Below are positions 20,611 to 28,165 of a stretch of DNA of 64,000 nt, in pieces. The stretch is from Hasllibacter halocynthiae. Its GTDB lineage: Bacteria > Pseudomonadota > Alphaproteobacteria > Rhodobacterales > Rhodobacteraceae. The notes beneath the pieces are model-generated. The model saw only the letters and a list, made by a program, of their open reading frames with translations, was not told the DNA's origin and searched no databases. Made by a program: the position numbers and the translations under genes. Position 1 is the stretch's first letter; every line of letters starts with the position of its first letter. The stretch is taken from NCBI RefSeq assembly GCF_003003095.1, contig NZ_PVTT01000001.1, positions 1,240,001-1,304,000 on the forward strand, in the 5' to 3' direction.

Positions 20611-20723
20611 GAACGGCGAAGGTCCGGCATCCGGGCCGTAGCGGACCTCGGAACCTCCCCCGAAGCTCCGCTTGCCCCGCGGGGTATACGCTAGGACACC
20701 GATACGTTCTGTCTCGGCATAGG

Positions 20724-20921
20724 TCAGGAAACGCGCCGTGCGACCTGCGGGGCGATGATCAGGCTGATTGCCGGCACGAGGAGTGCTGTCAGCACGAGGG
20801 TGCGCGCCGGCATGGGCAGGTCCGGCCAGGCAGTCTGGAGGACGAACAGCCCGAGCGTGACGAGCGGCCAGACGATCACCCAGACCACGAAGGTTCGCAG
20901 CAGCGCGACGCGGGCGCTCAC
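20724..20921 (-). CDS. Small two-helix membrane protein
   Basis: A 65-residue protein with two predicted membrane helices (about 10-29 and 42-60) separated by a short loop (TAWPDLPMPAR). I recognise no family. It overlaps the MarR regulator stop by 4 bp, so it belongs to the same operon and is likely induced with the monooxygenase-fold protein. A role in a membrane response to the MarR ligand is only a guess. Confidence 0.7.
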   Translation of the reverse strand: MSARVALLRTFVVWVIVWPLVTLGLFVLQTAWPDLPMPARTLVLTALLVPAISLIIAPQVARRVS

Positions 20922-21361
20922 GCGCCCTCGTCCTCGCCTGACGCCGACAGCAGGGCGAAGTAGCCCGGCAGCACCTCTGACAGGGTGGCCCGGCCCGCCT
21001 CCGTCAGACGCACGACCTTCGCGCGCGCGTCGTCCGGGTCGGCTTCGATCGCGATGAGGCCGTCTTCGACCAGGTGCGCCAGCGTGCGCGTGATGACGGG
21101 CTTGGAGACGTCGAGCCGCTCGGCGATCTCGGTAACGCTCAGGCCGTCGCGTTCGGGCTCGCGGTCGATGACGATGAGCACGAGGAAGCGCAGCTGCGAT
21201 AGGCCGTGCGCGGCGAAGTACGCTTCGAGCCGTCGCACCAGGAGGCTCGCGCGGCGCATGAGCACGAGCGCGTCCCGGACGGCCTCCACGTCGAGGCCGT
21301 CATGCCGCTCGGCATAGACCTCGACCATGCGGCGGGACGGCAGGTCCCGCAGGAAGAACAT
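20918..21361 (-). CDS. MarR family transcriptional regulator
   Basis: A 147-residue winged-helix regulator. The recognition region is DGLSVTEIAERLDVSKPVITRTLAHLVEDGLI, followed by the wing (EADPDDARAKVVRLTEAG). It lies 10 bp downstream of the monooxygenase-fold gene. The operon start carries a near-perfect 22-bp palindrome (21671-21692) of MarR type, so autoregulation of the three-gene operon is likely (inference). The ligand is unknown. Confidence 0.92.
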   Translation of the reverse strand: MFFLRDLPSRRMVEVYAERHDGLDVEAVRDALVLMRRASLLVRRLEAYFAAHGLSQLRFLVLIVIDREPERDGLSVTEIAERLDVSKPVITRTLAHLVEDGLIAIEADPDDARAKVVRLTEAGRATLSEVLPGYFALLSASGEDEGA

Positions 21362-21371
21362 CGAGCCGCGC

Positions 21372-21662
21372 TCAGGCCAGACGACTCAGGCGGACGATGT
21401 CCACCGGCTCGGCCAGCCAGTCCTCGTAGGCGGCGAAGACGGCGCGCGTGTAATCCTTGGCGTGGTGCGCTTCGAGCGCGTCCTCGCCCGTCCATTCCTC
21501 GTAGAGGCGCAAGCGTCCGTCCCCACCTTCGAGCAGGCGGAACGTTCGGCAACCAGGCTCGGCGACAGTCTCCGGCACGATACCGAGGATGGCAGCGCGC
21601 GCGGCGGCGAGGTGTTCGGGACGCGGCGTGATCGTCGCGACGATGCAGAGGGGGTCAGTCAT
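21372..21662 (-). CDS. Antibiotic biosynthesis monooxygenase (ABM) family protein
   Basis: A 96-residue protein with the ferredoxin-like dimeric alpha/beta-barrel pattern of the ABM/YgiN family (IVATITPRPEHLAAARAAIL, PGCRTFRLLEG, YEEWTGEDALEAHHAKDY). Members include quinol monooxygenases and other small oxidative enzymes. The substrate cannot be predicted. It is first in an operon with MarR and a membrane protein. The start at 21662 lies just after the operator palindrome. Confidence 0.9.
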   Translation of the reverse strand: MTDPLCIVATITPRPEHLAAARAAILGIVPETVAEPGCRTFRLLEGGDGRLRLYEEWTGEDALEAHHAKDYTRAVFAAYEDWLAEPVDIVRLSRLA

Positions 21663-21670
21663 AGGATGCC

Positions 21671-21692
21671 TTTCGTTACCATGATAACTAAA
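21671..21692. promoter_or_regulatory. Probable MarR operator upstream of the ABM-marR operon
   Basis: An imperfect palindrome of 22 bp with 18 symmetric positions and the core GTTACCATGATAAC (21675-21688), centred on CATG. It lies 9-30 bp upstream of the ABM start codon. On the minus strand a TTGCAT hexamer (a possible -35) lies 17 bases before it, so a bound repressor would cover the -10 region. The ATAAC/GTTAT arms are typical of MarR sites. Confidence 0.7.
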
Positions 21693-22118
21693 GAGCGCGG
21701 GTATGATATGCAAGGTGCGCTAAGCACGGTCATGCACCGGATCAAATTTGGTCCGCATCGGACGTCGCAGCAGTGCACCCCGGCACCGCGGTTGTTTAAA
21801 ACGGATCGTCCGTTTCGACAGGGCCGGTTCGACGGCTTGGAACGGAGCAGGTGTCGGGTCTGGGCTTCTGCGAAACGGTCGGGGTGACCGTTCGTTCGCT
21901 CCGCAGCGTTGGCGGTACGGGGATGACATGGGCTTGGGCGGACAGTCTGCACGTCCCGGCCCGGGGCCCGGCGGAGAGGCGTCCGCCGCCCCCGGGCCGG
22001 GGGCTAGGCCGGCGGCATTCGCCGTTTGCCGCCCATGCGCGGTCGTGGAAAGCTCCGCCCCACGCGTCGCCGCCCTTCGAGAGGGCCGCGCCGCAGCCAC
22101 GAATCGGGAGGAGATCCT
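21693..22118. other. Divergent intergenic region with two further palindromes
   Basis: About 425 bases between the MarR operon and the phosphodiesterase gene hold no convincing gene. They contain a perfect 17-bp palindrome, AAACGGATCGTCCGTTT (21799-21815), and a 13-bp one, GTCCGCATCGGAC (21751-21763), in a locally AT-richer stretch. This is consistent with promoter and operator DNA. Confidence 0.5.
21799..21815. promoter_or_regulatory. Perfect palindrome resembling a TetR-type operator
   Basis: AAACGGATCGTCCGTTT has 7-bp arms and a 3-base centre. It lies 137 bp upstream of the ABM start and about 300 bp upstream of the phosphodiesterase start. The form is like TetR/AcrR operators, but no TetR gene is present in the window. 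Confidence 0.4.
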
Positions 22119-23339
22119 ATGCAACGTGCCATGCTTGCCGCGCTCTGCGCCGCCGTCCCGGGGGCGGGCCTCGCGCAGGATGCCGGCGCGGACGCGCCGG
22201 CCATGAGCTATGGTCAGCGGCCGGCCCATCTGGTCGGGCAGCTGGAGGAGGGCGAGCTCAGGTCGACGCTGGAGGCGTGCCTCGGCGACGTGCCGGAGCG
22301 GACCGCCTTCTCCATCGGCCATCGCGGCGCGCCGCTGATGTTCCCCGAGCACACGGTCGAGTCGAACGAGGCGGCGGCGCGGATGGGGGCGGGCATCCTC
22401 GAATGCGACGTCACATTCACCGCCGACCGGGAGCTCGTCTGCCGGCACGCGCAGAACGACCTGCACACCACGACCGATATCCTGACGACCGATCTGGCGG
22501 AGAAATGCGCCGAGCCCTTCACGCCCGCGTCGGCCGATGCGGAGGCGTCGGCCGAGTGCCGCACCGTGGACATCACGCTGGACGAGTTCCGAACCCTGAC
22601 GCCGAAGATGGACGCCTTCGACGCCGCGGCGACGAGCGCAGAGGACTACCAGGGCGGCGTCGCGGACTGGCGCACGACGCTCTATGCCGACGGCGCGACG
22701 CTGATGACCCATGCCGAGTCGATCCGCCTCTTCGACGCGCTCGGCGCGGACTTCACGCCCGAGCTGAAGGCGCCCGTCGTCGAGATGCCCTACGAGGGCT
22801 GGAGCCAGGAGGACTACGCCCAGGCGATGATCGACGAGTACCGGGAGGCCGGCATCGACCCGTCCCGCGTCTGGCCGCAGAGCTTCGACCTGGCAGACGT
22901 GCGCTACTGGATCGAGAACGAGCCCGAGTTCGGCCGCCAGGCCGTCTACCTCATGGACGAGTACGACCTCGACGGCTACGACCCCGACGACCCCTCGACC
23001 TGGCCCCAGAGCATCGCGGAGCTGAAGGACATGGGCGTGAACTACATCGCTCCGCCGCTCTGGATGCTCGTGAAGCTCGAGGATGGGGAGATCGTCCCGA
23101 ACGCGCTGGCCGATGCCGCGCGGGAGGCGGACATGGGCGTCATCACCTGGACGCTCGAGCGGTCGGGCCCGCTGGCGGATGGCGGCGGGTGGTACTTCCA
23201 GTCCATCGCCGACGCGGTCGACGGGGACGGCGACTACCTCGAGCTCCTCGACGTGCTGGCGCAGGACGTGGGTGTGGTCGGGGTGTTTTCGGACTGGCCC
23301 GCCACGGTGACGTTCTACGCCAACTGCATGGGCCTGTGA
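22119..23339 (+). CDS. Secreted glycerophosphodiester phosphodiesterase (GlpQ-like)
   Basis: This enzyme hydrolyses glycerophosphodiesters to glycerol-3-phosphate and an alcohol. ATG 22119 is preceded by GGGAGGAG, and a signal peptide (about 1-17, [14 protein letters not shown]) places it in the periplasm. The GDPD signature is clear: IGHRGAP (catalytic His), [23 protein letters not shown] and [11 protein letters not shown]. It also has FTPELKAP and the late strand [12 protein letters not shown]. Long acidic insertions make it 406 residues, longer than the minimal GDPD domain. It converges on the phn-type transport operon, 36 bp apart from the HAD gene, which suggests a shared role in organophosphate use. 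Confidence 0.92.
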   Translation: MQRAMLAALCAAVPGAGLAQDAGADAPAMSYGQRPAHLVGQLEEGELRSTLEACLGDVPERTAFSIGHRGAPLMFPEHTVESNEAAARMGAGILECDVTFTADRELVCRHAQNDLHTTTDILTTDLAEKCAEPFTPASADAEASAECRTVDITLDEFRTLTPKMDAFDAAATSAEDYQGGVADWRTTLYADGATLMTHAESIRLFDALGADFTPELKAPVVEMPYEGWSQEDYAQAMIDEYREAGIDPSRVWPQSFDLADVRYWIENEPEFGRQAVYLMDEYDLDGYDPDDPSTWPQSIAELKDMGVNYIAPPLWMLVKLEDGEIVPNALADAAREADMGVITWTLERSGPLADGGGWYFQSIADAVDGDGDYLELLDVLAQDVGVVGVFSDWPATVTFYANCMGL

Positions 23340-23347
23340 GGTCGCCT

Positions 23348-23373
23348 CCCGCGGCGGGGCGTCCCGCCGCGGG
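23348..23373. terminator. Bidirectional hairpin between GDPD and HAD genes
   Basis: A perfect 11-bp stem (CCCGCGGCGGG/CCCGCCGCGGG) with tetraloop GCGT lies exactly between two convergent stops (23339 and 23376). No T-run is present, but position and strength suggest a terminator for both directions. Confidence 0.65.
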
Positions 23374-23375
23374 GG

Positions 23376-24284
23376 TCAGATGCGCCCGATGACATAGTCC
23401 GGCACGATGCCGGAGCGGGCGATCGCGTCAGCCACGTCCAGCCCGGCGAGCGAGCCGCTCCCGGTGACGAGGGCGGTGGAGAAGCCCATGTGCCGCCCGC
23501 CGAGGATGTCGGTGTGCAGCGTGTCGCCCACCATCAGCACCCGCGCCGCCTCCGCCGGGCGGCGCTCCAGCGCCAGCTCGAAGATGTCCGGGAAGGGCTT
23601 GCCGAAGAAGCGCGGCGCGACGCCTGTCCGCCGGATGAGCCGATGCGCGAAATGCCCCGGCTCGCGGGACAGGCCGCCCTCGCGCGGGGCCACCAGGTCG
23701 GGGTTGCCGACGCAGACCGGGCGCGGGTCGTCCAGCAGCGAGGCTTCCAGATGGGCCTGCCTGGCGTCGGTCCAGCCTTCCGACCCGACGAGGAGGAAGC
23801 CGTCGACGCGGTCGTATGCGGCGCGATCCTCGCCCAGGGGGACGCAGCCGAACGCCTGCAGCTCCTCGTCGCCGGGGGCGGGGTCCAGCATCAGGCCCCA
23901 GCGCCGCGGCGGGGCGGACGCCAGGTGCGCGAGCAGCACCTCGCGGCTGGTGACCACCTCGCCCGGGTCGAAGTCGAAGCCGAGCCGGGCGTAGCGGTCC
24001 ATCATCCGGCGCTTGGGGTAGCCGGCCGAGTTCGAGACCACCATCGACGGCTTGCCGCGCGCGCGCAGGTCCGCGACGCGGCCCGCCGCGCCCGGGATCG
24101 GCGTCTCGCCCACGTTGAGCACGCCGTAGGCGTCGAGGAGGATCAGGTCGAACCCTTCCGCGATGTCGCGAAGGTCGCCCGCGGCCTGCCAGGCCGCCGG
24201 GAAGGTCGCGTCGGGCAGGCGCGCGCGCACCCCGAGATAGGCGTCGAGGGCGCCGGCCGGGTCCGTCGCCCCGGCGGCGTTCAC
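23376..24284 (-). CDS. HAD-superfamily class IIA hydrolase (putative phosphatase)
   Basis: A 302-residue HAD hydrolase with a class IIA cap between motifs II and III. Motif I is LILLDAYGVLNVGE: the nucleophile is Asp51, but the usual second Asp is Tyr53, as in the aromatic DxW/DxY variant of this subgroup. Motif II is VVSNSAGYP, motif III contains GKPFPDIFE, and motif IV is VLMVGDTLHTDILGG. It is the last gene of the phnD-phnC-phnE-phnE operon and overlaps phnE by 4 bp, so it probably dephosphorylates the imported compound or a product of it (inference). Confidence 0.9.
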   Translation of the reverse strand: MNAAGATDPAGALDAYLGVRARLPDATFPAAWQAAGDLRDIAEGFDLILLDAYGVLNVGETPIPGAAGRVADLRARGKPSMVVSNSAGYPKRRMMDRYARLGFDFDPGEVVTSREVLLAHLASAPPRRWGLMLDPAPGDEELQAFGCVPLGEDRAAYDRVDGFLLVGSEGWTDARQAHLEASLLDDPRPVCVGNPDLVAPREGGLSREPGHFAHRLIRRTGVAPRFFGKPFPDIFELALERRPAEAARVLMVGDTLHTDILGGRHMGFSTALVTGSGSLAGLDVADAIARSGIVPDYVIGRI

Positions 24285-25090
24285 AGGATGCGGCGCCGCA
24301 GGAAGGCCGAGATCACCTCGCCCAGGATCACGAGCGCGAGGATGGCAAGGAGGACAGTCGCCGCCTCGGGCCAGTCGAACGTGTCGATGGCGCCCTGCAG
24401 CACGATCCCGATGCCGCCCGCGCCGACGAGGCCCAGCACGGTGGACTCGCGCAGGTTGATGTCCCAGCGCAGGATGGCGATCGCCCAGAAGGTCGGCATG
24501 ACCTGCGGCACGATGGCGTAGGCGATGACCTTGGCGCGCGACGCGCCGGTCGCCTCCAGCGCCTCGACCGGGCGCTTGTCGATCTCCTCGATGGCCTCGC
24601 CGAGGAGCTTTCCGATGAAGCCGATGGAGCGGAACATGATCGCGACGATGCCCGCCACGACGCCCGGGCCGAAGATGGCCACGAAGAGAAGCGCCCAGAT
24701 GATGGTGTTGACCGACCGCGAGGTGACGAGGATCAGCCGCCCGAGCCAGAGCGTCGCCCGGTTGGGGGTGGTGTTCTGCGCCGCGAGATAGGCGACGGGC
24801 AGCGACATCAGGACGGCGAAGGCGGTCGCGAAGGTGGCGATGTTCACCGTCTCCCAGAGCACCAGCAGGATGGTCGCGAGGTTGGTGGCGTCGGGCGGGT
24901 ACATCCGCCCGAACAGGTCGCCCATCTGGCCGGGCGCGTCCCAGACCCAGGGCCAGACGACCTCGATGGAGGTGATCGACCAGGCGACGGCCAGCGCGCA
25001 GAGCGCGAAGATGCCGTAGCGCTGCCAGCGCTGCTTGGGGGAGAAGCGGCTCCAGTCCTCGCGGCCGAGCTGCTCGGAGATGGTCGTCAT
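24281..25090 (-). CDS. phnE: Phosphonate/phosphate-ester ABC transporter permease PhnE (second copy)
   Basis: An inner-membrane permease of 269 residues with about six hydrophobic segments and the cytoplasmic coupling motif (LLGEAIEEIDKRPVEALEATGA) characteristic of PhnE. A long soluble N-terminal tail precedes the first helix. It overlaps the upstream permease gene and the downstream HAD gene by 4 bp each. The two different PhnE proteins presumably form a heterodimer. Confidence 0.95.
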   Translation of the reverse strand: MTTISEQLGREDWSRFSPKQRWQRYGIFALCALAVAWSITSIEVVWPWVWDAPGQMGDLFGRMYPPDATNLATILLVLWETVNIATFATAFAVLMSLPVAYLAAQNTTPNRATLWLGRLILVTSRSVNTIIWALLFVAIFGPGVVAGIVAIMFRSIGFIGKLLGEAIEEIDKRPVEALEATGASRAKVIAYAIVPQVMPTFWAIAILRWDINLRESTVLGLVGAGGIGIVLQGAIDTFDWPEAATVLLAILALVILGEVISAFLRRRIL

Positions 25091-25881
25091 GCGAGCCGCT
25101 TCCTGATCTGGCCGCTGACGCCTTCGGACACGAGGATGGCGCCGACGATCACGATGGTGATCGCGAGGGCGAAGTCGTAGTCGTATCGCCCGAACGCGTT
25201 GGCGAGGGTGGCGCCGATCCCGCCGGCGCCGACGATGCCCACGACCGCCGAGGCGCGCAGGTTGCTGTCGAGCTGGTAGATCGCCAGCCCGATCTGGCGC
25301 GGCATGATCTGCGGCACGATCGCGTAGAACATGGTCGGCAGGAACGGGGCGCCGGCCGCGCGCATCGCCTCGACCTGGCCGAAGTCGATCTCCTCGATGC
25401 GCTCGGCCAGCATCTTGGCCACGAAGCCGATGGAGTAGACGACGAGGGTCAGGACGCCCGCGAAGGGCCCGAAGCCGACCGCCTTGACGAAGACGATCGC
25501 CACGATGACCGGGTGGAAGCTGCGCGCGAGGACGATGATCGCACGGCCGAGGTAGAAGATCGGCAGGGGGGCCACGTTGCGCGCGGCCATGAAGGCGATC
25601 GGGATCGAGAGGGCGACGCCCCCCGCGGTCGCCAGCACGGCGATCTTCAGGCTCTCCAGGAAGCCGTCGATCAGAAGTTCGCTACGCTCGAAGCTGGGGG
25701 GGAAGGCACCCCCGAAGATGCGACCGGCGCGCCCCAGGCCGTCGGCCACCCGGTCCCAGTCGACGGGCATGGTCAGACCCACCCAGAGGAAGTAGGCGGC
25801 GGCGCCCAGACCGGCCGCCCAACGGACCGCCGGGTTGGCGATGAAGGGCGGCTTGCGCCAGGTGTCGGGCACCTCCCTCAC
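25087..25881 (-). CDS. phnE: Phosphonate/phosphate-ester ABC transporter permease PhnE (first copy)
   Basis: A 264-residue permease with the PhnE coupling motif (AERIEEIDFGQVEAMRAAGA) and the domain-typical SFHPVIVAIVFVKAVGFGPFAGVLTL. Hydrophobic segments begin at about residue 25. Start and stop overlap phnC and the second permease by 4 bp, indicating tight translational coupling. Confidence 0.95.
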   Translation of the reverse strand: MREVPDTWRKPPFIANPAVRWAAGLGAAAYFLWVGLTMPVDWDRVADGLGRAGRIFGGAFPPSFERSELLIDGFLESLKIAVLATAGGVALSIPIAFMAARNVAPLPIFYLGRAIIVLARSFHPVIVAIVFVKAVGFGPFAGVLTLVVYSIGFVAKMLAERIEEIDFGQVEAMRAAGAPFLPTMFYAIVPQIMPRQIGLAIYQLDSNLRASAVVGIVGAGGIGATLANAFGRYDYDFALAITIVIVGAILVSEGVSGQIRKRLA

Positions 25882-26654
25882 GACGCCGCCCTCAGGCCTT
25901 CGCTGCGGTCGGCATGGGGGCTGCCGGAGTAGATCCGGTCCATCGCGTCGCGGTCGAGGCGTGCGGGCGCGTCGTCGAAGATGATCCGGCCATAGCGCAT
26001 CCCGACGATCCGGTCGGTGTATTCCTTGGCCTCGGTCACGTTGTGGATGTTGATCAGCACGGGAAGCTTCAGCTCGCCCGCCAGGTCGCGCAGGAGGCCC
26101 ATGATCTGCTCGGAGGTCTTGGGGTCGAGCGAGGCCGTGGGCTCGTCGGCGAGCAGGATCTCGGGGTCCTGCATCAGCGCGCGGACCACGCCGACGCGCT
26201 GCCGCTCGCCCCCCGAGAGCTGGTCGGCGCGGGTGTCGGCGTATTGCGCGATGCCCACGCGCTCCATCAGCTCGAAGGCGCGGCGGACGTCCGCCTTGGG
26301 ATAGCGCCGCATGATGGCCGCCCAGGTCGAGATGTAGCCCAGCCGCCCGGACTGGACGTTCTCCATGACCGTGAGCCGGTCCACGAGGTTGAAGCCCTGG
26401 AACACCATGCCGATCTTGCGCCGCGCCGCGCGCAGCTGGCGGCCGCGCAGGCGCGTCAGTTCGGTGCCGTTCAGCTCGATCGAGCCCGAGGTCGGCTCCA
26501 CCAGGCGGTTGATGCAGCGCAGGAGCGTCGACTTGCCCGCGCCGGACGAGCCGATGATCGACACCACGCTCTCGCCCGCGATGGTCAGGTCGAGGTTCTT
26601 CAGGACGGGGTCGCCGTCGCCGTAGCGTTTGACGAGGTCGGTGATCTTCAGCAT
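25878..26654 (-). CDS. phnC: Phosphonate/phosphate-ester ABC transporter ATP-binding protein PhnC
   Basis: The ATPase of the transporter, 258 residues. Walker A is [24 protein letters not shown] in part, the signature is LSGGERQRVGVVRALMQDPEILLADEPTASLDP in part, and the switch His lies in INIHNVTEAKEYTDRIVGMRYG. The RLVEPTSG and GMVFQGFNLVDRL stretches are typical of PhnC rather than of amino-acid importers. It lies 55 bp after phnD. Confidence 0.96.
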   Translation of the reverse strand: MLKITDLVKRYGDGDPVLKNLDLTIAGESVVSIIGSSGAGKSTLLRCINRLVEPTSGSIELNGTELTRLRGRQLRAARRKIGMVFQGFNLVDRLTVMENVQSGRLGYISTWAAIMRRYPKADVRRAFELMERVGIAQYADTRADQLSGGERQRVGVVRALMQDPEILLADEPTASLDPKTSEQIMGLLRDLAGELKLPVLINIHNVTEAKEYTDRIVGMRYGRIIFDDAPARLDRDAMDRIYSGSPHADRSEGLRAAS

Positions 26655-26709
26655 GGGCCGGCTCCGCTGCCGGACCGGCGCGCCGCGGCGCCGGTCCCGG
26701 ACGTCAGGT

Positions 26710-27696
26710 CTACTCCGCCGCGAGGTCCTCGGGCGTGTACTCGACCCCGTTCGCCGCCTGGATCTGGCGGATGACGGCCCACTGATCCTCGTAGGTGATC
26801 GGGATGAACTTCGACACGCCGGCGAACTCCTCGCCGAGGGCGGTGCCCTCGAAGTCGAAGGTGAAGAACGCCTCCTCGATGCTGTCCTTCAGCTCGGGCG
26901 CGAGGTCGTGCGCGTAGGCGTAGGAGGTGGTCGGGAAGGGCTCGCTCTCCCAGACGATGCGGACCTCCTCGGGGTCGTAGAGGCCGCGCTCTGCCATCCG
27001 CTCGACCACCTCGGAGGCCACCGGCGCCGCGTCGTAGTCGCCCGCGACGACGCCGAGCATCGACTGGTCGTGGCTGCCCGAATAGCTGACCTCGTAGTCC
27101 TCGTCCGGCACGACGCCCAGATCGGGGAAGAGCGCGCGCGGCGCCTGGTTGCCCGAGTTCGACGTGGGCGAGGTGTGCGCGACGCGCTTGCCCGCGAGGT
27201 CGGGCATCCCCTCGATGTCGCTGTCCGCCTGGGTGTAGACCTGCAGCGTGTAGCCGAAGCGGCCGTCGTCGGCGCCCATGATCGCGAAGGGCACGGCGCC
27301 CGCCAGGTTCACCGCGAACGGCGTCGGGCCGGTCGAGAAGCCGGCGAGGTGCAGCCGGCCCGAGCGCATCGCCTCGACCTGGGCCGAGTTCGACTGGACG
27401 GCGAAGAACTGCACGTTCTTGCCGGTCGTCTCCTCCAGATGCTCGATGAACGGCGTCCAGATGTCCTCGTAGATCGCGGGATCCTCGACGGGCGTGTAGG
27501 CGAAGACGAGGGTGCCGGGATCGCGAAGCTCGCCCTCGTCCCCGGGGGCGTCGGCCACGAGGTCGCCGTCGGCGTCGCAGTACTGCGCGTCGAGCTGGCC
27601 GCGGCTCGCGCAGTCTTCCTGGGCGAGTGCGGCGGTGGCCGAGAAGGCCAGCACGGCGGCGAGCGCCGTCGTTCCGGTGAGCGTGTCCTTGGGCAT
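26710..27696 (-). CDS. phnD: Phosphate/phosphite/phosphonate ABC transporter substrate-binding protein PhnD
   Basis: A periplasmic receptor of 328 residues. GGAGGAG precedes ATG 27696, and a signal peptide (about 1-25, ending ALAQ) is clear. PhnD-family blocks include LVFAYTPVEDPAIYEDIWTP, HLAGFSTGPTPFAVN, VAHTSPTSNSGNQAPRALFP and DYDAAPVASEVVERM. The mature N-terminus carries two cysteines and an acidic CDADGDLVAD segment that looks like a calcium-type loop. Specificity among phosphonate, phosphite and phosphate esters cannot be read from sequence. Only a single CTGTCAT half-site (27731-27737, minus) resembles a Pho box. Confidence 0.93.
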   Translation of the reverse strand: MPKDTLTGTTALAAVLAFSATAALAQEDCASRGQLDAQYCDADGDLVADAPGDEGELRDPGTLVFAYTPVEDPAIYEDIWTPFIEHLEETTGKNVQFFAVQSNSAQVEAMRSGRLHLAGFSTGPTPFAVNLAGAVPFAIMGADDGRFGYTLQVYTQADSDIEGMPDLAGKRVAHTSPTSNSGNQAPRALFPDLGVVPDEDYEVSYSGSHDQSMLGVVAGDYDAAPVASEVVERMAERGLYDPEEVRIVWESEPFPTTSYAYAHDLAPELKDSIEEAFFTFDFEGTALGEEFAGVSKFIPITYEDQWAVIRQIQAANGVEYTPEDLAAE

Positions 27697-27854
27697 GTCG
27701 GGTCTCCTCCCTCTACGGCGCTTGCGCCAGATGACAGCACCGAAACCTGGGACATGCAACGACCCGCATTCCGAGATGCCCGGTTTCGCGATGGTCCGGC
27801 CGAGCCGGACCGACGTGGAGCGGAGGCCCATGGTCGAAGGCACGGGAGCCGGGG

Positions 27855-28029
27855 CTGCTGAAGAAGAAGGCGGATCGGCGGCGTCAGATCCTGCTGGAGC
27901 TGCGGCTCGACCCCCGCGGCCGGGCGAGTGGCCGGCCGACCGGATCGGCGTGACGGTGACGCCGTCCGCCGCGACATGGAGGGCCTGAGCAGGCAAGGGC
28001 CGCCGAGGCGCGCCCATGGCGGCGCCTCG
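27855..28029 (+). pseudogene. Frameshifted N-terminal remnant of a DeoR-family regulator
   Basis: Three reading frames in succession spell a DeoR helix-turn-helix. The frame starting at 27861 gives KKADRRRQILLELRLDP. A second frame near 27927-27950 gives ADRIGVTV. A third near 27960-28029 gives AVRRDMEGLSRQGPPRRAH followed by GGAS. In intact relatives these pieces form one continuous domain ending in RRAHGGA. Two frameshifts separate them, and the C-terminal sugar-phosphate-binding domain is missing downstream. It lies divergent to phnD, the place a local regulator would occupy. Confidence 0.75.
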
Positions 28030-28165
28030 GCCGCCGCCCCCTGCATGATGCGCCGCGCCATGGACGGGCGCCGGCTGCGACGCGTCGTGCGGCGGCGGAG
28101 GCTGGATCGCGGCGGGTCGGATCGTCGCGACGGGTCGATGGAGGTCCCGCCCCGCCGCGCGCCCT

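Noticed and set aside
27731-27737. A CTGTCAT Pho-box half-site upstream of phnD
   Set aside because: The second half at the required 11-bp spacing is not recognisable, so a PhoB site is not supported.
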